A stretch of DNA of 33,623 nucleotides from Lachnospiraceae bacterium (GCA_017527205.1 JAFXQK010000071.1:1-33623); one strand, 5' to 3'. Shown: positions 23,046 through 31,864, counted from the first letter of the stretch. The notes: a model not told the origin generated them from the letters alone. Made by a program: numbers and translations.

Positions 23046-24632
23046 TCACTTTAGAAGTCCCAGATCATAAAGATGCCCGTAATAGTCCACGCTGAGCATA
23101 TTCTTACTGAGATCATATTTTTTGGAAACGATGGCGCTCATGGTTTTTGCATAATTTTCAGGAAGCTCTGCCTCCTCGTCAAAGGGCTTGAATTTCCCTT
23201 TGATGCAGACTCCCAAATCTGTTTTCCAGTTGCTTCGATCCAGGATGGCCAGCGCGGGACTGTCCGAAAAAACATCTCTTCCCGGGAATAGTCTTGAATC
23301 CCACTCCGTTCCAAAGAGATTGGAAAGTGTAGGCAAAATGTCATTACTGCATACGGGAGAACTCACAACTACGGGATCATATTCCTCAAGGCATCCGCAC
23401 CAGATGATGAGCCTGTTGTGATCTCTCTCCAGCACGTTCGTTACCTGAAATCCATACAGCTCAGAAAGGTACTGCAACTGGCCGAAGGGTTTTGTTCCGC
23501 CGTCCAAGCCATAGGGATAATGATCTGCACTGATGACGATCACCGTGTCATCGGCAATTTCCTTCTCCTCCAGCTGCGCGACAAGATAAGTCATTGCATC
23601 CTCAAAATCCAGATTTGCCGCCTCATAGGCCCTGATCGGCTGAGAGCCCTCCATGTCCGCCACCCTGTCCTTATGCTTTTTCGCCATGGCATTATTGTTG
23701 AAGCCATAATTGCTGTGACCGCTCACGGACATATAATAGACGTTAAAGTGCTCCTGATCAATGTAGTCGGGAATCGTTCCGACAAACATGTCATAATCGC
23801 TCTCCGGCCAGGTCGGCTTGATGAACTTCTCCATGCCGTTCCCATATGCCATAAAGCCCTCGGAATATCCTAGGTTATTATGGGTCTTGTCTCTGTCATA
23901 CATGGTATAATTGCCATTATGATAAGCCTTTCCAAAATACCCGAGACGATTTAGCTGACTTCCCATGGTAAAATAATTGTTATAGGTTGCCGTGATTTTT
24001 ACGGAACTGCCACCAAGGGCCGGAGACAGTCCAAAGATGTTCTGACACTCGCCGCCCGTCGTTCCCGCGCCTGCAGGCTGATAAGAATCCGTAAACTGAA
24101 TGCCCTTTGTCGCAAGGCGATATAGCGTCGGTGTCAGGTCTTCCCGAATCACTTCAGCGGTAAAAGCCTCCGCTGAAATAAAAATCAGATTTTTCCCCTC
24201 GAAAAGCCCAGTCATGCCATTTTTCTTGGAAGGCTGTAAGGAAGCAACATACTCATCAATCTTTTGAAAGGTTCCGCTGTCCGACTCTGCAAGAGCTGCA
24301 AAATCAATCTCCAGCTTATTTTCTTCCTCCAGGATGGTGTTCGCCTTTTGGATCATATAGTCTGACGGGATGGGAGTCGGCGTCGGTTCGGGCGTCGGTT
24401 CAGGTGTTGCTTCTGGCGTTGGCTCGGGTGTTTCCTCCGGCACCACCGTCACTTCCTTTTCTGACAAGCTTGTTCCACCTGACTCCTGCATCGTACTTAC
24501 TTCCGTCCGTACGGCACCTTCTCCGCTGACGGCCTTTTCGCTTCCTTGTCCTCCGCAGCCTCCCGCCAGCATCGTCAAAACTAGCATCGCCGTTCCCGTA
24601 AACACAATCAGCCTACTCTTTTGCTCCTTCAT
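23046..24632 (-). CDS. Lipoprotein with LtaS-like sulfatase domain
   Basis: A 528-residue exported protein. It starts with a lipoprotein signal peptide (lipobox AGGC, Cys26), then a Ser/Glu-rich stretch and a Pro-Thr-Glu linker, then an alkaline phosphatase/sulfatase-fold domain from about residue 145. Active-site pieces match lipoteichoic acid synthase: metal ligand in FISAEAFT, nucleophile in GAGTTGGECQ (second Thr), GHSNYGF, and ADHYPYG for the Asp-His metal pair. LtaS proteins normally have five membrane spans in front; here they are replaced by a lipid anchor. A phosphoglycerol or phosphoethanolamine transferase/hydrolase at the outer membrane face is inferred. GGAAGGGAAAG precedes the ATG. 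No terminator is seen before the BlaI promoter, about 45 bp downstream. Confidence 0.85.
   Translation of the reverse strand: MKEQKSRLIVFTGTAMLVLTMLAGGCGGQGSEKAVSGEGAVRTEVSTMQESGGTSLSEKEVTVVPEETPEPTPEATPEPTPEPTPTPIPSDYMIQKANTILEEENKLEIDFAALAESDSGTFQKIDEYVASLQPSKKNGMTGLFEGKNLIFISAEAFTAEVIREDLTPTLYRLATKGIQFTDSYQPAGAGTTGGECQNIFGLSPALGGSSVKITATYNNYFTMGSQLNRLGYFGKAYHNGNYTMYDRDKTHNNLGYSEGFMAYGNGMEKFIKPTWPESDYDMFVGTIPDYIDQEHFNVYYMSVSGHSNYGFNNNAMAKKHKDRVADMEGSQPIRAYEAANLDFEDAMTYLVAQLEEKEIADDTVIVISADHYPYGLDGGTKPFGQLQYLSELYGFQVTNVLERDHNRLIIWCGCLEEYDPVVVSSPVCSNDILPTLSNLFGTEWDSRLFPGRDVFSDSPALAILDRSNWKTDLGVCIKGKFKPFDEEAELPENYAKTMSAIVSKKYDLSKNMLSVDYYGHLYDLGLLK
24372..24431 (-). repeat. Pro-Thr-Glu linker repeat in the sulfatase lipoprotein
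   Basis: Twenty codons alternate TP with EP or EA, a 6- to 12-bp imperfect tandem repeat. It makes a stiff linker between the lipid anchor and the catalytic domain. Confidence 0.75.
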
Positions 24633-24688
24633 CTTTCCCTTCCTCTTCTCGTCTCAGTCTTTTTTAAGCAAATAAAAATCGTTCATCA

Positions 24689-24706
24689 AAGGATACGAAT
24701 ATCCTT
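24689..24706 (-). other. Small hairpin in the 5' region of the lipoprotein gene
   Basis: On the minus strand AAGGATA-TTCG-TATCCTT forms a perfect 7-bp stem with a TTCG loop, about 60 bases before the ATG. A further AGGATAT lies just upstream. It may stabilise the message; it is too short of T's to be a clear terminator. Confidence 0.35.
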
Positions 24707-24804
24707 GCATATCCTCGAAAATCTCACTAAATCTATCATAAACCTTCCATTAGAAATATCAATAGAATTCATAAAGTACGGAAAACAAATTCTTTTGCAA
24801 TCGC

Positions 24805-24835
24805 TTGACATTGACGCTGCGTCAAGTTGTATAAT
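24805..24835 (+). promoter_or_regulatory. MerR-type promoter with 19-bp spacer
   Basis: -35 TTGACA (24805-24810) and -10 TATAAT (24830-24835) are both consensus but separated by 19 bp, the overlong spacing that MerR-family activators correct by DNA distortion. The spacer carries a perfect palindrome TTGACGC-T-GCGTCAA (24811-24825), the expected operator. The MerR gene starts 35 bp downstream, so this is autoregulation. Confidence 0.88.
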
Positions 24836-24870
24836 ATGGATAACAACAAAATTACCAATAGGAAGGAATT

Positions 24871-25575
24871 ATGATCGACATTAACAAGGTGTGCAAACGC
24901 TATGGAATTACCTCCCGAACGCTCAGGTTCTATGAGGAAAAGGGGCTCCTTAAAAGCCAGAAATCACTAGATTCCGGCAGGCGTCAATATACCGAGGCTG
25001 ACCTTCAAACGCTGCAAAGCATTCTGACATTGCGTGCCCTCGGGCTTCCCATCAAGGAAATCCATAAGTACCTAAAGGACGGAAAACCTCTGGAAGAGAT
25101 CCTTCGGTTTCGGGAAAAAGAATTGGAAGCAGCCATTCATGGGAAATATGAAGAAATCCGATTGCTGCAAAAATCCCTTGCGGCACTAGAAGAAGGAAAG
25201 GACTTAAACGAAGCCTTTGACGCGAACATGACTGCAAAACACATGACAAGCCTTTTGGATGCGCATAAACTCGACTACAATAAAACCGCAAAAGCCTGTG
25301 CCAGCCATATCCTGCAAAATGATTACGATAAGCTCAGCTCCTTCTTCAGTCCGAAAATGCTGGCCTACCTTCCAAAGGATGTTTTTACCTCTGCCCGCGA
25401 GGATCTCCTTTTAGGAACAGGCGATTTTCAATGCTATGGCAAGACCTTTGAAGATCCATCTCATAAGAACATTTTATATCAAGTTTTGCATTTTGAAAAA
25501 ATCAATATTCAAATTAAATTCGTCTTTCACGGGGAACATATTTACGGTTTATGGTTTGAATATGTAACAAATTGA
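24871..25575 (+). CDS. MerR family regulator with DUF3887-like C-terminus
   Basis: A 234-residue regulator. The N-terminal winged helix-turn-helix (DINKVCKRYGITSRTLRFYEEKGLL, RRQYTEADLQTLQSILTLRALGLPIKEI) is typical of MerR, followed by a coiled-coil dimerisation helix to about residue 115. The C-terminal part (LSSFFSPKMLAYLPKDVFTSAREDLL to a strand-rich end) resembles the DUF3887-type small alpha-beta domain, which may bind a small ligand; this is inferred. AGGAAGGA precedes the ATG. The 19-bp-spacer promoter upstream supports autoregulation, and the membrane protein starting 23 bp downstream is the probable co-regulated partner. Confidence 0.88.
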   Translation: MIDINKVCKRYGITSRTLRFYEEKGLLKSQKSLDSGRRQYTEADLQTLQSILTLRALGLPIKEIHKYLKDGKPLEEILRFREKELEAAIHGKYEEIRLLQKSLAALEEGKDLNEAFDANMTAKHMTSLLDAHKLDYNKTAKACASHILQNDYDKLSSFFSPKMLAYLPKDVFTSAREDLLLGTGDFQCYGKTFEDPSHKNILYQVLHFEKINIQIKFVFHGEHIYGLWFEYVTN

Positions 25576-25597
25576 CATGTTTCAGAAAGGGAAGTCT

Positions 25598-25972
25598 ATG
25601 AAAAAGCTGTCCACGAAAACCTTAAAAAGAATCCGAAACAGTATTATTCTCATCGGTATGGTCGTTAGCTTTCTGCTCTGGCTCGCCATGCCTGCAGTCT
25701 TTCATAATAGTAAACTATTTCATGTAGGGAATGGCACTTATGGTCACAAAGTTGGAGCCCTGCTTGACGTTGCACTGCCGCTACTTACGTTTGTAGCGAC
25801 CTTTTTCTCCAAGCTTAACAAACCAGAGTTCCATGCCGAAGGGGACGAGGAGTATCAAAAGGCAGAATTGGAACGTATCCAACGAGAGGAATTATTCATT
25901 GAGATTGGCACGGCAACCTTTCTCTCTCTTATAGCCATTGCCATTATGCTCGTCAGTCTCGGATTAAAATAA
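25598..25972 (+). CDS. Small membrane protein following MerR
   Basis: A 124-residue protein with three probable membrane spans, near residues 13-33, 52-70 and 98-122. A charged cytoplasmic or external segment (FHAEGDEEYQKAELERIQREEL) lies between spans 2 and 3. I do not recognise a family. The start at 25598 is chosen for AAAGGGAAG just upstream; an in-frame ATG at 25577 lacks a site. It is 23 bp after the MerR stop on the same strand, so it is probably in the MerR-controlled transcript. It converges with the methyltransferase gene across 55 bp where I see no clear terminator. Confidence 0.75.
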   Translation: MKKLSTKTLKRIRNSIILIGMVVSFLLWLAMPAVFHNSKLFHVGNGTYGHKVGALLDVALPLLTFVATFFSKLNKPEFHAEGDEEYQKAELERIQREELFIEIGTATFLSLIAIAIMLVSLGLK

Positions 25973-26027
25973 AGGATCAACTCCAGAACCCATAAGCGAT
26001 CATGGGATGACTCTCCTACATTTTTGC

Positions 26028-26831
26028 TCATTTTCTCGCCCAGAACAAAAACATTGGCGCGTCGCTCATGTCATTTTCCCTCAAAATCCTCTTACCCAAT
26101 GTCTTATCCGACCCCCAAGAAGAAAAACCAATCTTTTCAGCCAGTGCCTCGTCCCATGTTGGTCTTTGATGCTCACTGGCAGGTACGGATAGCGTTATTT
26201 CTGCATTCTCCTGCATGAGCTCCTGTGTCATGCCAATGTGACCATACACGCCCTCAGGCTTGATCCAGGATTCTTTTTGATTCTTATGTCGCACGTTGTC
26301 TGCGTAATTTGCATCAAAATTCAGCAAAATTCCACCTGGCTTTAATACCCTGTGCCATTCGCGATAAGCCTTTTCAGGATCAGGAAGCGTCCAGGTAACG
26401 TTGCGCGTCACAATGGCATCAAAGCTATCGCTTTCAAAGCTTGTCTCCTGCACGTCCATCTGCTGAAAAGAAACCGTAACTTGAAACAGCTCTGCCGTCT
26501 CTTTTGCTGCCTCCAGCATGGTTGGCGTAAGGTCAATTCCCGTCACTTGATGCCCCTTCTTCGCCAACAAAATGGCAAAATATCCTGTCCCCGTTCCCGC
26601 GTCCAAAACAGCCAGCGGCCGACCCTTGGGAAGCATTTTTTCTAACTCCGCAATCCATCGTCCACTGATTTCCCCATGTAATTCATTCATTCGAACGACA
26701 TTAAAGTCCTTCGTCCGTTTGGTCCAATAATCCCGTACCCGGTCTTCAATCTCTTCTTCTCTTTTTCTTTGGTTCTGCTGCTCCATGCCGTCCTCTGTTA
26801 TTTTCTTCATATGATCTTTATCCTCAAACAT
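26028..26831 (-). CDS. Class I SAM methyltransferase, last gene of nickel-type operon
   Basis: A methyltransferase of up to 267 residues. Motif I is AVLDAGTGTGYFAILLAKKGHQVTGIDLT, motif IV region FDAIVTRNVTWTLPDPEKAYREWHRVLKPGG, then LLNFDANYADN. It is clearly paralogous to the methyltransferase at 31865-32641 (shared RNVT, EW-RVLK-GG and FDAN). Start uncertain: in-frame ATGs at 26831, 26810 and 26786; the last has AGAGGACGGC directly before it. It follows the second ATPase gene by 38 bp or more and ends the operon. Methylation of a small chelator or of a sulfur/selenium/metal species are possible roles; the sequence does not decide. Confidence 0.85.
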   Translation of the reverse strand: MFEDKDHMKKITEDGMEQQNQRKREEEIEDRVRDYWTKRTKDFNVVRMNELHGEISGRWIAELEKMLPKGRPLAVLDAGTGTGYFAILLAKKGHQVTGIDLTPTMLEAAKETAELFQVTVSFQQMDVQETSFESDSFDAIVTRNVTWTLPDPEKAYREWHRVLKPGGILLNFDANYADNVRHKNQKESWIKPEGVYGHIGMTQELMQENAEITLSVPASEHQRPTWDEALAEKIGFSSWGSDKTLGKRILRENDMSDAPMFLFWARK

Positions 26832-26869
26832 AAAAACATTTTCTCGTTTTATGTTTATGCCTTCCCGTC

Positions 26870-27613
26870 TTACCGAATCTCCAGTACGGATTCGATGAGC
26901 TTCTTTGTATAGTCATGTTGTGGGTTTTCTATGATTTTCCTCGCATCTCCTTCTTCCACGATGCTTCCGTCCTTCATGACGATTACCCGGTCACAGAGAC
27001 AGCTGACCACGGCAAGGTCATGCGATACAAAAATGGCTGCCGTTCCCGTATCGTGACAGATATTAGACAAAAGCCGAAGAATCTGCGCCTGTGTAGAAAC
27101 ATCCAACGCGCTTGTAATTTCATCACAGAGCAGTATCTCTGGCTTTGGCGCAACTGCCCTCGCAATGGCAAAGCGTTGGCATTGTCCACCGCTAAGTTGT
27201 CCTGGCCGGCGTTCCATCAGCTCCGGGGTAAGCCCCACCATATGGGACAATTCCTCTTTATCCAACTTTGTCTCTTTTCCACAAAGATTGCGAACTGCTT
27301 CACGAATGGAGGCTTCAATGGTTCGTCTGGGATGAAAGGAAGCCACGGCATCCTGAAAAATCATCTGCATTGCGCGATAGTCCTCTTTCGTCCGCTTCGG
27401 CGACAGCGCCTTTCCACGTAGCTTGATCTCACCACTGTCAGGAGCTTCCAATCCGCTGATCAGCTTTAATAACGTCGATTTCCCTGAGCCACTTTCCCCG
27501 ACAATACCCAGTATTTCACCTTTATTCAGTTGTAAGCTCACATCCTTTAGGGCTTGCAGAGAAGCATCCTTCGCGCCATAGATTTTCGCAAGTCCCCTTA
27601 CCTCAAGAATCAT
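26870..27613 (-). CDS. Nickel/peptide ABC transporter ATPase (NikE/DppF type)
   Basis: A 248-residue ATP-binding subunit of the nickel/oligopeptide importer family. Walker A GESGSGKST, Q-loop MIFQDAVASFHP, signature LSGGQCQRFAIARA, Walker B ILLCDEITSALD and H-loop FVSHDLAV are all intact. The start at 27613 overlaps the upstream ATPase by 11 bp and has AAGGAGGGC before it; the 54 extra residues of the longer frame are out-of-frame readings of the neighbour. It pairs with the preceding ATPase to power the two permeases. Confidence 0.9.
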   Translation of the reverse strand: MILEVRGLAKIYGAKDASLQALKDVSLQLNKGEILGIVGESGSGKSTLLKLISGLEAPDSGEIKLRGKALSPKRTKEDYRAMQMIFQDAVASFHPRRTIEASIREAVRNLCGKETKLDKEELSHMVGLTPELMERRPGQLSGGQCQRFAIARAVAPKPEILLCDEITSALDVSTQAQILRLLSNICHDTGTAAIFVSHDLAVVSCLCDRVIVMKDGSIVEEGDARKIIENPQHDYTKKLIESVLEIR

Positions 27614-28406
27614 TTCGGCCGCCCTCCTTTTTCTGCATGGGCGGAATGGCTTTGAGCAGGCTCTTGGTATAGGGATGTTTAGGTTGACGTAAAATCTGGT
27701 CTGTCTCACCCAATTCCACAAGACGTCCCTGATACATGATGCCAATGCGATCTGCCAAAAATCCTGCCATGGCAAGATTATGTGTCACAAGGATCTGAGA
27801 AATTCCATTTTCATCGCGCAGCTTTTTCAGCTCCCGTGCAACCTGAAGCGCCGTCGTTGCGTCTAGGGCACTTGTCGGCTCGTCACAAAGCAGAATCTCC
27901 TGCCCAAGAAGCATCGCCAAAGCAAGTGCCATGCGCTGATTCATACCGCCGCTCAGTGCATAAGGACACGCCAGAAGAAGCCTGCGAGCATCCTTTAGAT
28001 CCACCTTGGCAAACGCTGCCTCTGCCTGTGAATGAAACGCAGCCGCGTCATATTTCCCATGGCTTTTTAAGGTTTCTACAAATTGTTTTTGGTAAGTGCG
28101 AATGGGATTAAAGGAAGCCCCAGGGCTTTGGAACACCATTCCCATTTTCTCCGTGCAATAGCTTCTGCGCTTCTTCTCAGAAAGTGTTTGAAGGTCTGTT
28201 CCAAAAAGGTGGATCTCCCCTGAAGAAACATGTATTTCTGGCATGAAAAGCAACGCCTTTAATACCGTACTTTTTCCGCTTCCGCTGTCTCCTGCAAGGC
28301 ATAAAATCTCCCCCAGGCGAAGCTGGAAGGAAAGATTTTCCACGGCACTCTGTTCCCCATATCCTGCGCTTAGGTTCGAAACCTTTAAGATGATTTCGTC
28401 TTTCAT
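27603..28406 (-). CDS. Nickel/peptide ABC transporter ATPase (NikD/DppD type)
   Basis: A 267-residue ATPase: Walker A GDSGSGKST near residue 38, Q-loop MVFQSPGASFNPIRTY, signature LSGGMNQRMALALA, Walker B ILLCDEPTSALD, H-loop LVTHNLAMAG. The C-terminal segment GRLVELGETDQILRQPKHPYTKSLLKAIP is the standard oligopeptide/nickel ATPase extension. The ATG overlaps the permease stop by 4 bp. The cysteine-containing HPYTK tail is short, without the four-cysteine iron-sulfur site found in some DppD proteins. Confidence 0.9.
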   Translation of the reverse strand: MKDEIILKVSNLSAGYGEQSAVENLSFQLRLGEILCLAGDSGSGKSTVLKALLFMPEIHVSSGEIHLFGTDLQTLSEKKRRSYCTEKMGMVFQSPGASFNPIRTYQKQFVETLKSHGKYDAAAFHSQAEAAFAKVDLKDARRLLLACPYALSGGMNQRMALALAMLLGQEILLCDEPTSALDATTALQVARELKKLRDENGISQILVTHNLAMAGFLADRIGIMYQGRLVELGETDQILRQPKHPYTKSLLKAIPPMQKKEGGRNDS

Positions 28407-29236
28407 TCCGTCACCTCCACGTCAAGATAATCACGAACACAGTCACCAAGATAATTAAATATCATGACCGTCACGATCGTCGCCCCTGCAGGTGCAAGCA
28501 CGGCCCAAGGCGCCAGTTGAATATATGAGCGGGAGAGATTGATCATGCTTCCCCATTCCGCCTGTGGCTCCGTTACGCCAATGCCAAGGAAGGACAGCCC
28601 TGCAATACCAATCATCATAACGCCAATCTGCGTCGTCGCATTGACGATTAGGGGACCAAACATATTGGGCAATAAGGTGTTAAACATAATGGAACAAGAA
28701 CTGCATCCCGTGAGCTTTGCCGCCTGAACATAAGGCTCCTTCTTTAACGAAAGCACCTCCGCACGGGCCAATCTTGCATAGAGCGTCCAGCCAGTGATTC
28801 CCATGGCAAGCATGGCATTGAACATACCACCACCCAAGATGCCAGCCACAGCAATGGCAAGCACCATCTGCGGAAATGCAAGGAACGCATCTGCCACGCG
28901 CATAATTATGGTATCCACTACGCCGCCAAACCAACCTGCGAGAATTCCTAGCAATGTTCCAATGACAAAGGTACTTGCCACCAAGGCCATCGCTGAAAAA
29001 ATAGAGGTCCTGGCCCCCATCAAAACGCGGGAGCAGATACATCTTCCATAGCGATCCGTTCCCATGGGAAACTGCGCACTAGGCGCATGATTCATGACTG
29101 CTGAGGAAGTTGCATACGGATCATTGGGACATAGCAACGATGCCAAAAGGCTTAAGAGCACAAGAAGCCCTGCCAAAATCAGAAAAATCCAAAGCCTGAT
29201 GCGTACGTGAGAAACAGAGGAGTGTTTTTTCTTCAT
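28403..29236 (-). CDS. Nickel/peptide ABC transporter permease (NikC/DppC type)
   Basis: A 277-residue permease with an N-terminal span (residues 13-35) followed by the typical periplasmic-loop motif PFMGTDRYGRCICSRVLMGAR-like (here FPMGTDRYGRCI) and five further spans. The EAA loop that docks the ATPase is ARLARAEVLSLKKEPYVQAAKLTG. The sequence PLIVNATTQIGVMMIGIAGLSFLGIGVTEPQAEWG is characteristic of the DppC/NikC group. The start at 29236 lies 1 bp after the stop of the partner permease, with AGGGAGG upstream. Confidence 0.9.
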   Translation of the reverse strand: MKKKHSSVSHVRIRLWIFLILAGLLVLLSLLASLLCPNDPYATSSAVMNHAPSAQFPMGTDRYGRCICSRVLMGARTSIFSAMALVASTFVIGTLLGILAGWFGGVVDTIIMRVADAFLAFPQMVLAIAVAGILGGGMFNAMLAMGITGWTLYARLARAEVLSLKKEPYVQAAKLTGCSSCSIMFNTLLPNMFGPLIVNATTQIGVMMIGIAGLSFLGIGVTEPQAEWGSMINLSRSYIQLAPWAVLAPAGATIVTVMIFNYLGDCVRDYLDVEVTE

Positions 29237-29237
29237 C

Positions 29238-30173
29238 CTACTTATCCTCCCTTTCCCGCAGTCTTGGATCAATCAGGCGATAGCTGACGTCCGTAATCAG
29301 ATTCACCACAACATAGATGGCGGAGGTAAATAGGACAAAGCCTTGAATCACGGGATAATCGCGATTCGTAATGGCATCCATGGCGAGCTTACCAAGCCCA
29401 GGCCAGCGGAAGATCGTTTCGATCACAACGCTTCCTCCCAAAAGCATTCCAATGGACAGTCCTACGATTGTCAAAATGGAGATGGACGCGTTATGTAACA
29501 CGTTCCAGAGAACATACCTTCCTTTTACGCCCCTCGCCCTTGCACCCGTGACATAGGGCTTACTGAGCTGTTCCAAAAGCTCAGCGCGAATCTGCCGAAT
29601 GAATCTGCTGCAGATCGGAATGGCAAGGGCCATACAGGGAAGAATCAATCCTCTTAAGCTTTGATTTGCCACCACGGGAAGCAGCTTTGCCTTGACGCAA
29701 AGATAATAAATCAATAAAACGGAAATCAGGAAATTTGGCAAGGAATTTCCGATAAAGCTTAACAAGCGGATCAGGTGATCCATCCAGGAATCCTTTTTGA
29801 GTGCACAAAGTACGGCAAGTGGCAGAGAAATGAGAAGTGCCAAAAGAATGGCTGACATCGTCAGCATGGCCGTGTTCTTTAGCCCCTTGACGAGCTTTTC
29901 CGAGACGGAGAATCCATCCTTATAGGAGGTTCCCAAATCAAAGCGCAGCGCATGCAGGGCCCAGTCTCCATACTGTACAATAAAGGGCCGATTTAGACCC
30001 ATGTTTTCCCTTGTCTTCTCCAACACCTCTTCCGAAACGGCGATTCCTTGTGCATTCAGCTTTTTCATGGCTGCATCACCTGGAGAAAGATAAGATAACA
30101 GAAAGGTAAGAAAGCTGACTGCCAGCATGATCCACGCAAAGTGTAGCAGGCGCTTTCCAAGATAGCTTCCCAT
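29238..30173 (-). CDS. Nickel/peptide ABC transporter permease (NikB/DppB type)
   Basis: A 311-residue permease. It starts MGSYLGKRLLHF and has the family signature SFLTFLLSYLSPGDAA followed by a large external loop with NMGLNRPFIVQYGDWA, then spans near 100-130, 140-160, 180-200 and 240-300. The docking loop is RAELLEQLSKPYVTGARARGVKG, and ETIFRWPGLGKLAMDAI follows. The ATG at 30173 has AGGAGGGG upstream; a longer frame to 30197 lacks a site. It lies 47 bp after the substrate-binding protein gene. Confidence 0.9.
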   Translation of the reverse strand: MGSYLGKRLLHFAWIMLAVSFLTFLLSYLSPGDAAMKKLNAQGIAVSEEVLEKTRENMGLNRPFIVQYGDWALHALRFDLGTSYKDGFSVSEKLVKGLKNTAMLTMSAILLALLISLPLAVLCALKKDSWMDHLIRLLSFIGNSLPNFLISVLLIYYLCVKAKLLPVVANQSLRGLILPCMALAIPICSRFIRQIRAELLEQLSKPYVTGARARGVKGRYVLWNVLHNASISILTIVGLSIGMLLGGSVVIETIFRWPGLGKLAMDAITNRDYPVIQGFVLFTSAIYVVVNLITDVSYRLIDPRLREREDK

Positions 30174-30220
30174 CCGTGATCCCCTCCTATGAAACATAGT
30201 ATTTTGAACACAAGGTGATT

Positions 30221-31792
30221 TTAGTTTTTGTCCGTTGCCGCAGTGATGCCATAGAAGTCAAACGGACAATTTTCTGCAATGCCTGTCAATCCCTTAGAAG
30301 TGACGGTCGTCTTGTTAAAGAGACCTATATATCCAAAGGCATTGTCATCAATACTCTTCTGCACGATCTGATTGGCAAGGGACGCACGCTTGTTGACGTC
30401 AGTCTCATACTGCAGCTCGTTGATCAAGGACTCGATTTGCGCATTTGCAAAGCCGCCAAGCGCCCACTTACTCTCCTGACGGAACAAAGCACTGACACAA
30501 TAATAGGGATCGCCAGCCTTATCTGCGATCATGCAGTACAATGCGACGTCATAATCACCAGTAGCAATATAGGTTGCATCCGGATCCTCCTGAACGGTCA
30601 GAGTAGCCTTTACGCCAATGCTCTTAAACTCATCCTGCATGATGACGGCGATGGTATCCAAGGAACGGGCTGCATAGTAGCAAACGTTCAGCGTCAGCGT
30701 CTCACCATTCTTTGCATAATATCCGTCAGAACCAAGGACGTAACCATCCTCCTCCAAAAGCTTCTTGGCCTTTGCGGTATCTACGGCAGGCTTCTTTACC
30801 TTACCATAAGGGGCAGATACACTAAAGGGACCAACTGCTGCAGAAACCGTGCCTCCAAGATATGCCGCGATCGCGTCGGGATCTACCGTCAGATTAATTG
30901 CTTCGCGAACCTTGTCATCCAAGGTATTCTTGTTCAGAACATAAAACTGCAAACGGGTTGCGGGAATGACGGTTAAGGTATAGGTTGCGGGGTCAGCTTC
31001 AAAAATTTCCTTGGCTGCTGCCGTTACGCTTGTGTAACCATCGACGTCGCCTGCCTGCATGGCATTCAGCTTCGTCTCGTCATCCTGCATGTAATAGAAG
31101 ATCACGGAATCAAGCTTTACCTCACCATTCCAATAGGATGCATTCTTATCAACCACAACCGCTCCCTCTGGATCAAAGGTCTTTACGACAAAGGGGCCCG
31201 TGCAGATCGGTGCATTGTCGAAATCCTTCGTTCCCTCAAGATCCATGATACCAAGCTCAGGAGCAGTCAGGTCACTAAGCATCGTCGGATAGACTTCAGG
31301 CGTCGTGATCTTCAAGGTCTTATCGCCCTCTGTGACATAGGTAAAATCTGCAAGATAGGCAAAGCGTTCATTCACCTCTGCCAGACGCTGAAAATTCTTG
31401 ATGACCATGTCAGCGGTAACTGCCGTGCCATTTGAGAACTTGGCATCTGCGAGCGTAAAGCTCCAGGTCTTTCCATCCGCGCTGACGGTATGGCTCTTTG
31501 CAAGCAGCGGCTGGATCGACAGATCATCGCCTATGCGGAACAGGGTCTCTGACACACCATAAATGGAGGTGTACCAACCATAATAGTCCTTATGGACGTC
31601 AAGACTGGGATAGAAAAAGCTGACGGCCATTTTCATGGTCTTAGGCTGCACAGTTCCGTTCTGGCCCTCGCCCGCTTGGGAATTTGAAGCAGCGCCCGCG
31701 GAAGACTCCGCAGAATCCTTTGTACATGCCGCAAGACACATAATGAGTGACACTACTAATACCAATTTACAAAACTTTTTGACATATTTCAT
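30221..31792 (-). CDS. Substrate-binding lipoprotein, family 5 (nickel/peptide)
   Basis: A 523-residue solute-binding lipoprotein: signal MKYVKKFCKLVLVVSLIMCLAAC with lipobox LAAC (Cys23), then a Ser/Ala/Gln linker, then an SBP_bac_5 fold. Family features are VSETLFRIGDDLSIQPLLAKS, GKTWSFTLADAKFSNGTAVTADMVIKNFQRL, and the hinge DNAPICTGPFVVKTFDP. Nickel rather than peptide is inferred from larC and from the general NikA-like length and context, not from visible metal ligands. It has no strong ribosome binding site (only purine-rich AAAGAATAAGATAAG). It lies 72 bp after the methyltransferase stop. Confidence 0.88.
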   Translation of the reverse strand: MKYVKKFCKLVLVVSLIMCLAACTKDSAESSAGAASNSQAGEGQNGTVQPKTMKMAVSFFYPSLDVHKDYYGWYTSIYGVSETLFRIGDDLSIQPLLAKSHTVSADGKTWSFTLADAKFSNGTAVTADMVIKNFQRLAEVNERFAYLADFTYVTEGDKTLKITTPEVYPTMLSDLTAPELGIMDLEGTKDFDNAPICTGPFVVKTFDPEGAVVVDKNASYWNGEVKLDSVIFYYMQDDETKLNAMQAGDVDGYTSVTAAAKEIFEADPATYTLTVIPATRLQFYVLNKNTLDDKVREAINLTVDPDAIAAYLGGTVSAAVGPFSVSAPYGKVKKPAVDTAKAKKLLEEDGYVLGSDGYYAKNGETLTLNVCYYAARSLDTIAVIMQDEFKSIGVKATLTVQEDPDATYIATGDYDVALYCMIADKAGDPYYCVSALFRQESKWALGGFANAQIESLINELQYETDVNKRASLANQIVQKSIDDNAFGYIGLFNKTTVTSKGLTGIAENCPFDFYGITAATDKN

Positions 31793-31864
31793 GTTTCTTA
31801 TCTTATTCTTTTTGCCCTTTCTTATCTGTATTTATTTCACTTTTTCACCGTAAATTTCCTTTTA

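Noticed and set aside
25973..26027. Bidirectional terminator between convergent genes
   Set aside because: Only a 5-bp stem (CCCAT/ATGGG) is present and it is not followed by a clear T-run.
27614..27775. N-terminal extension of the NikE-type ATPase
   Set aside because: The extra residues are the neighbouring ATPase gene read out of frame; a good ribosome site and the conserved start of the domain are at 27613.
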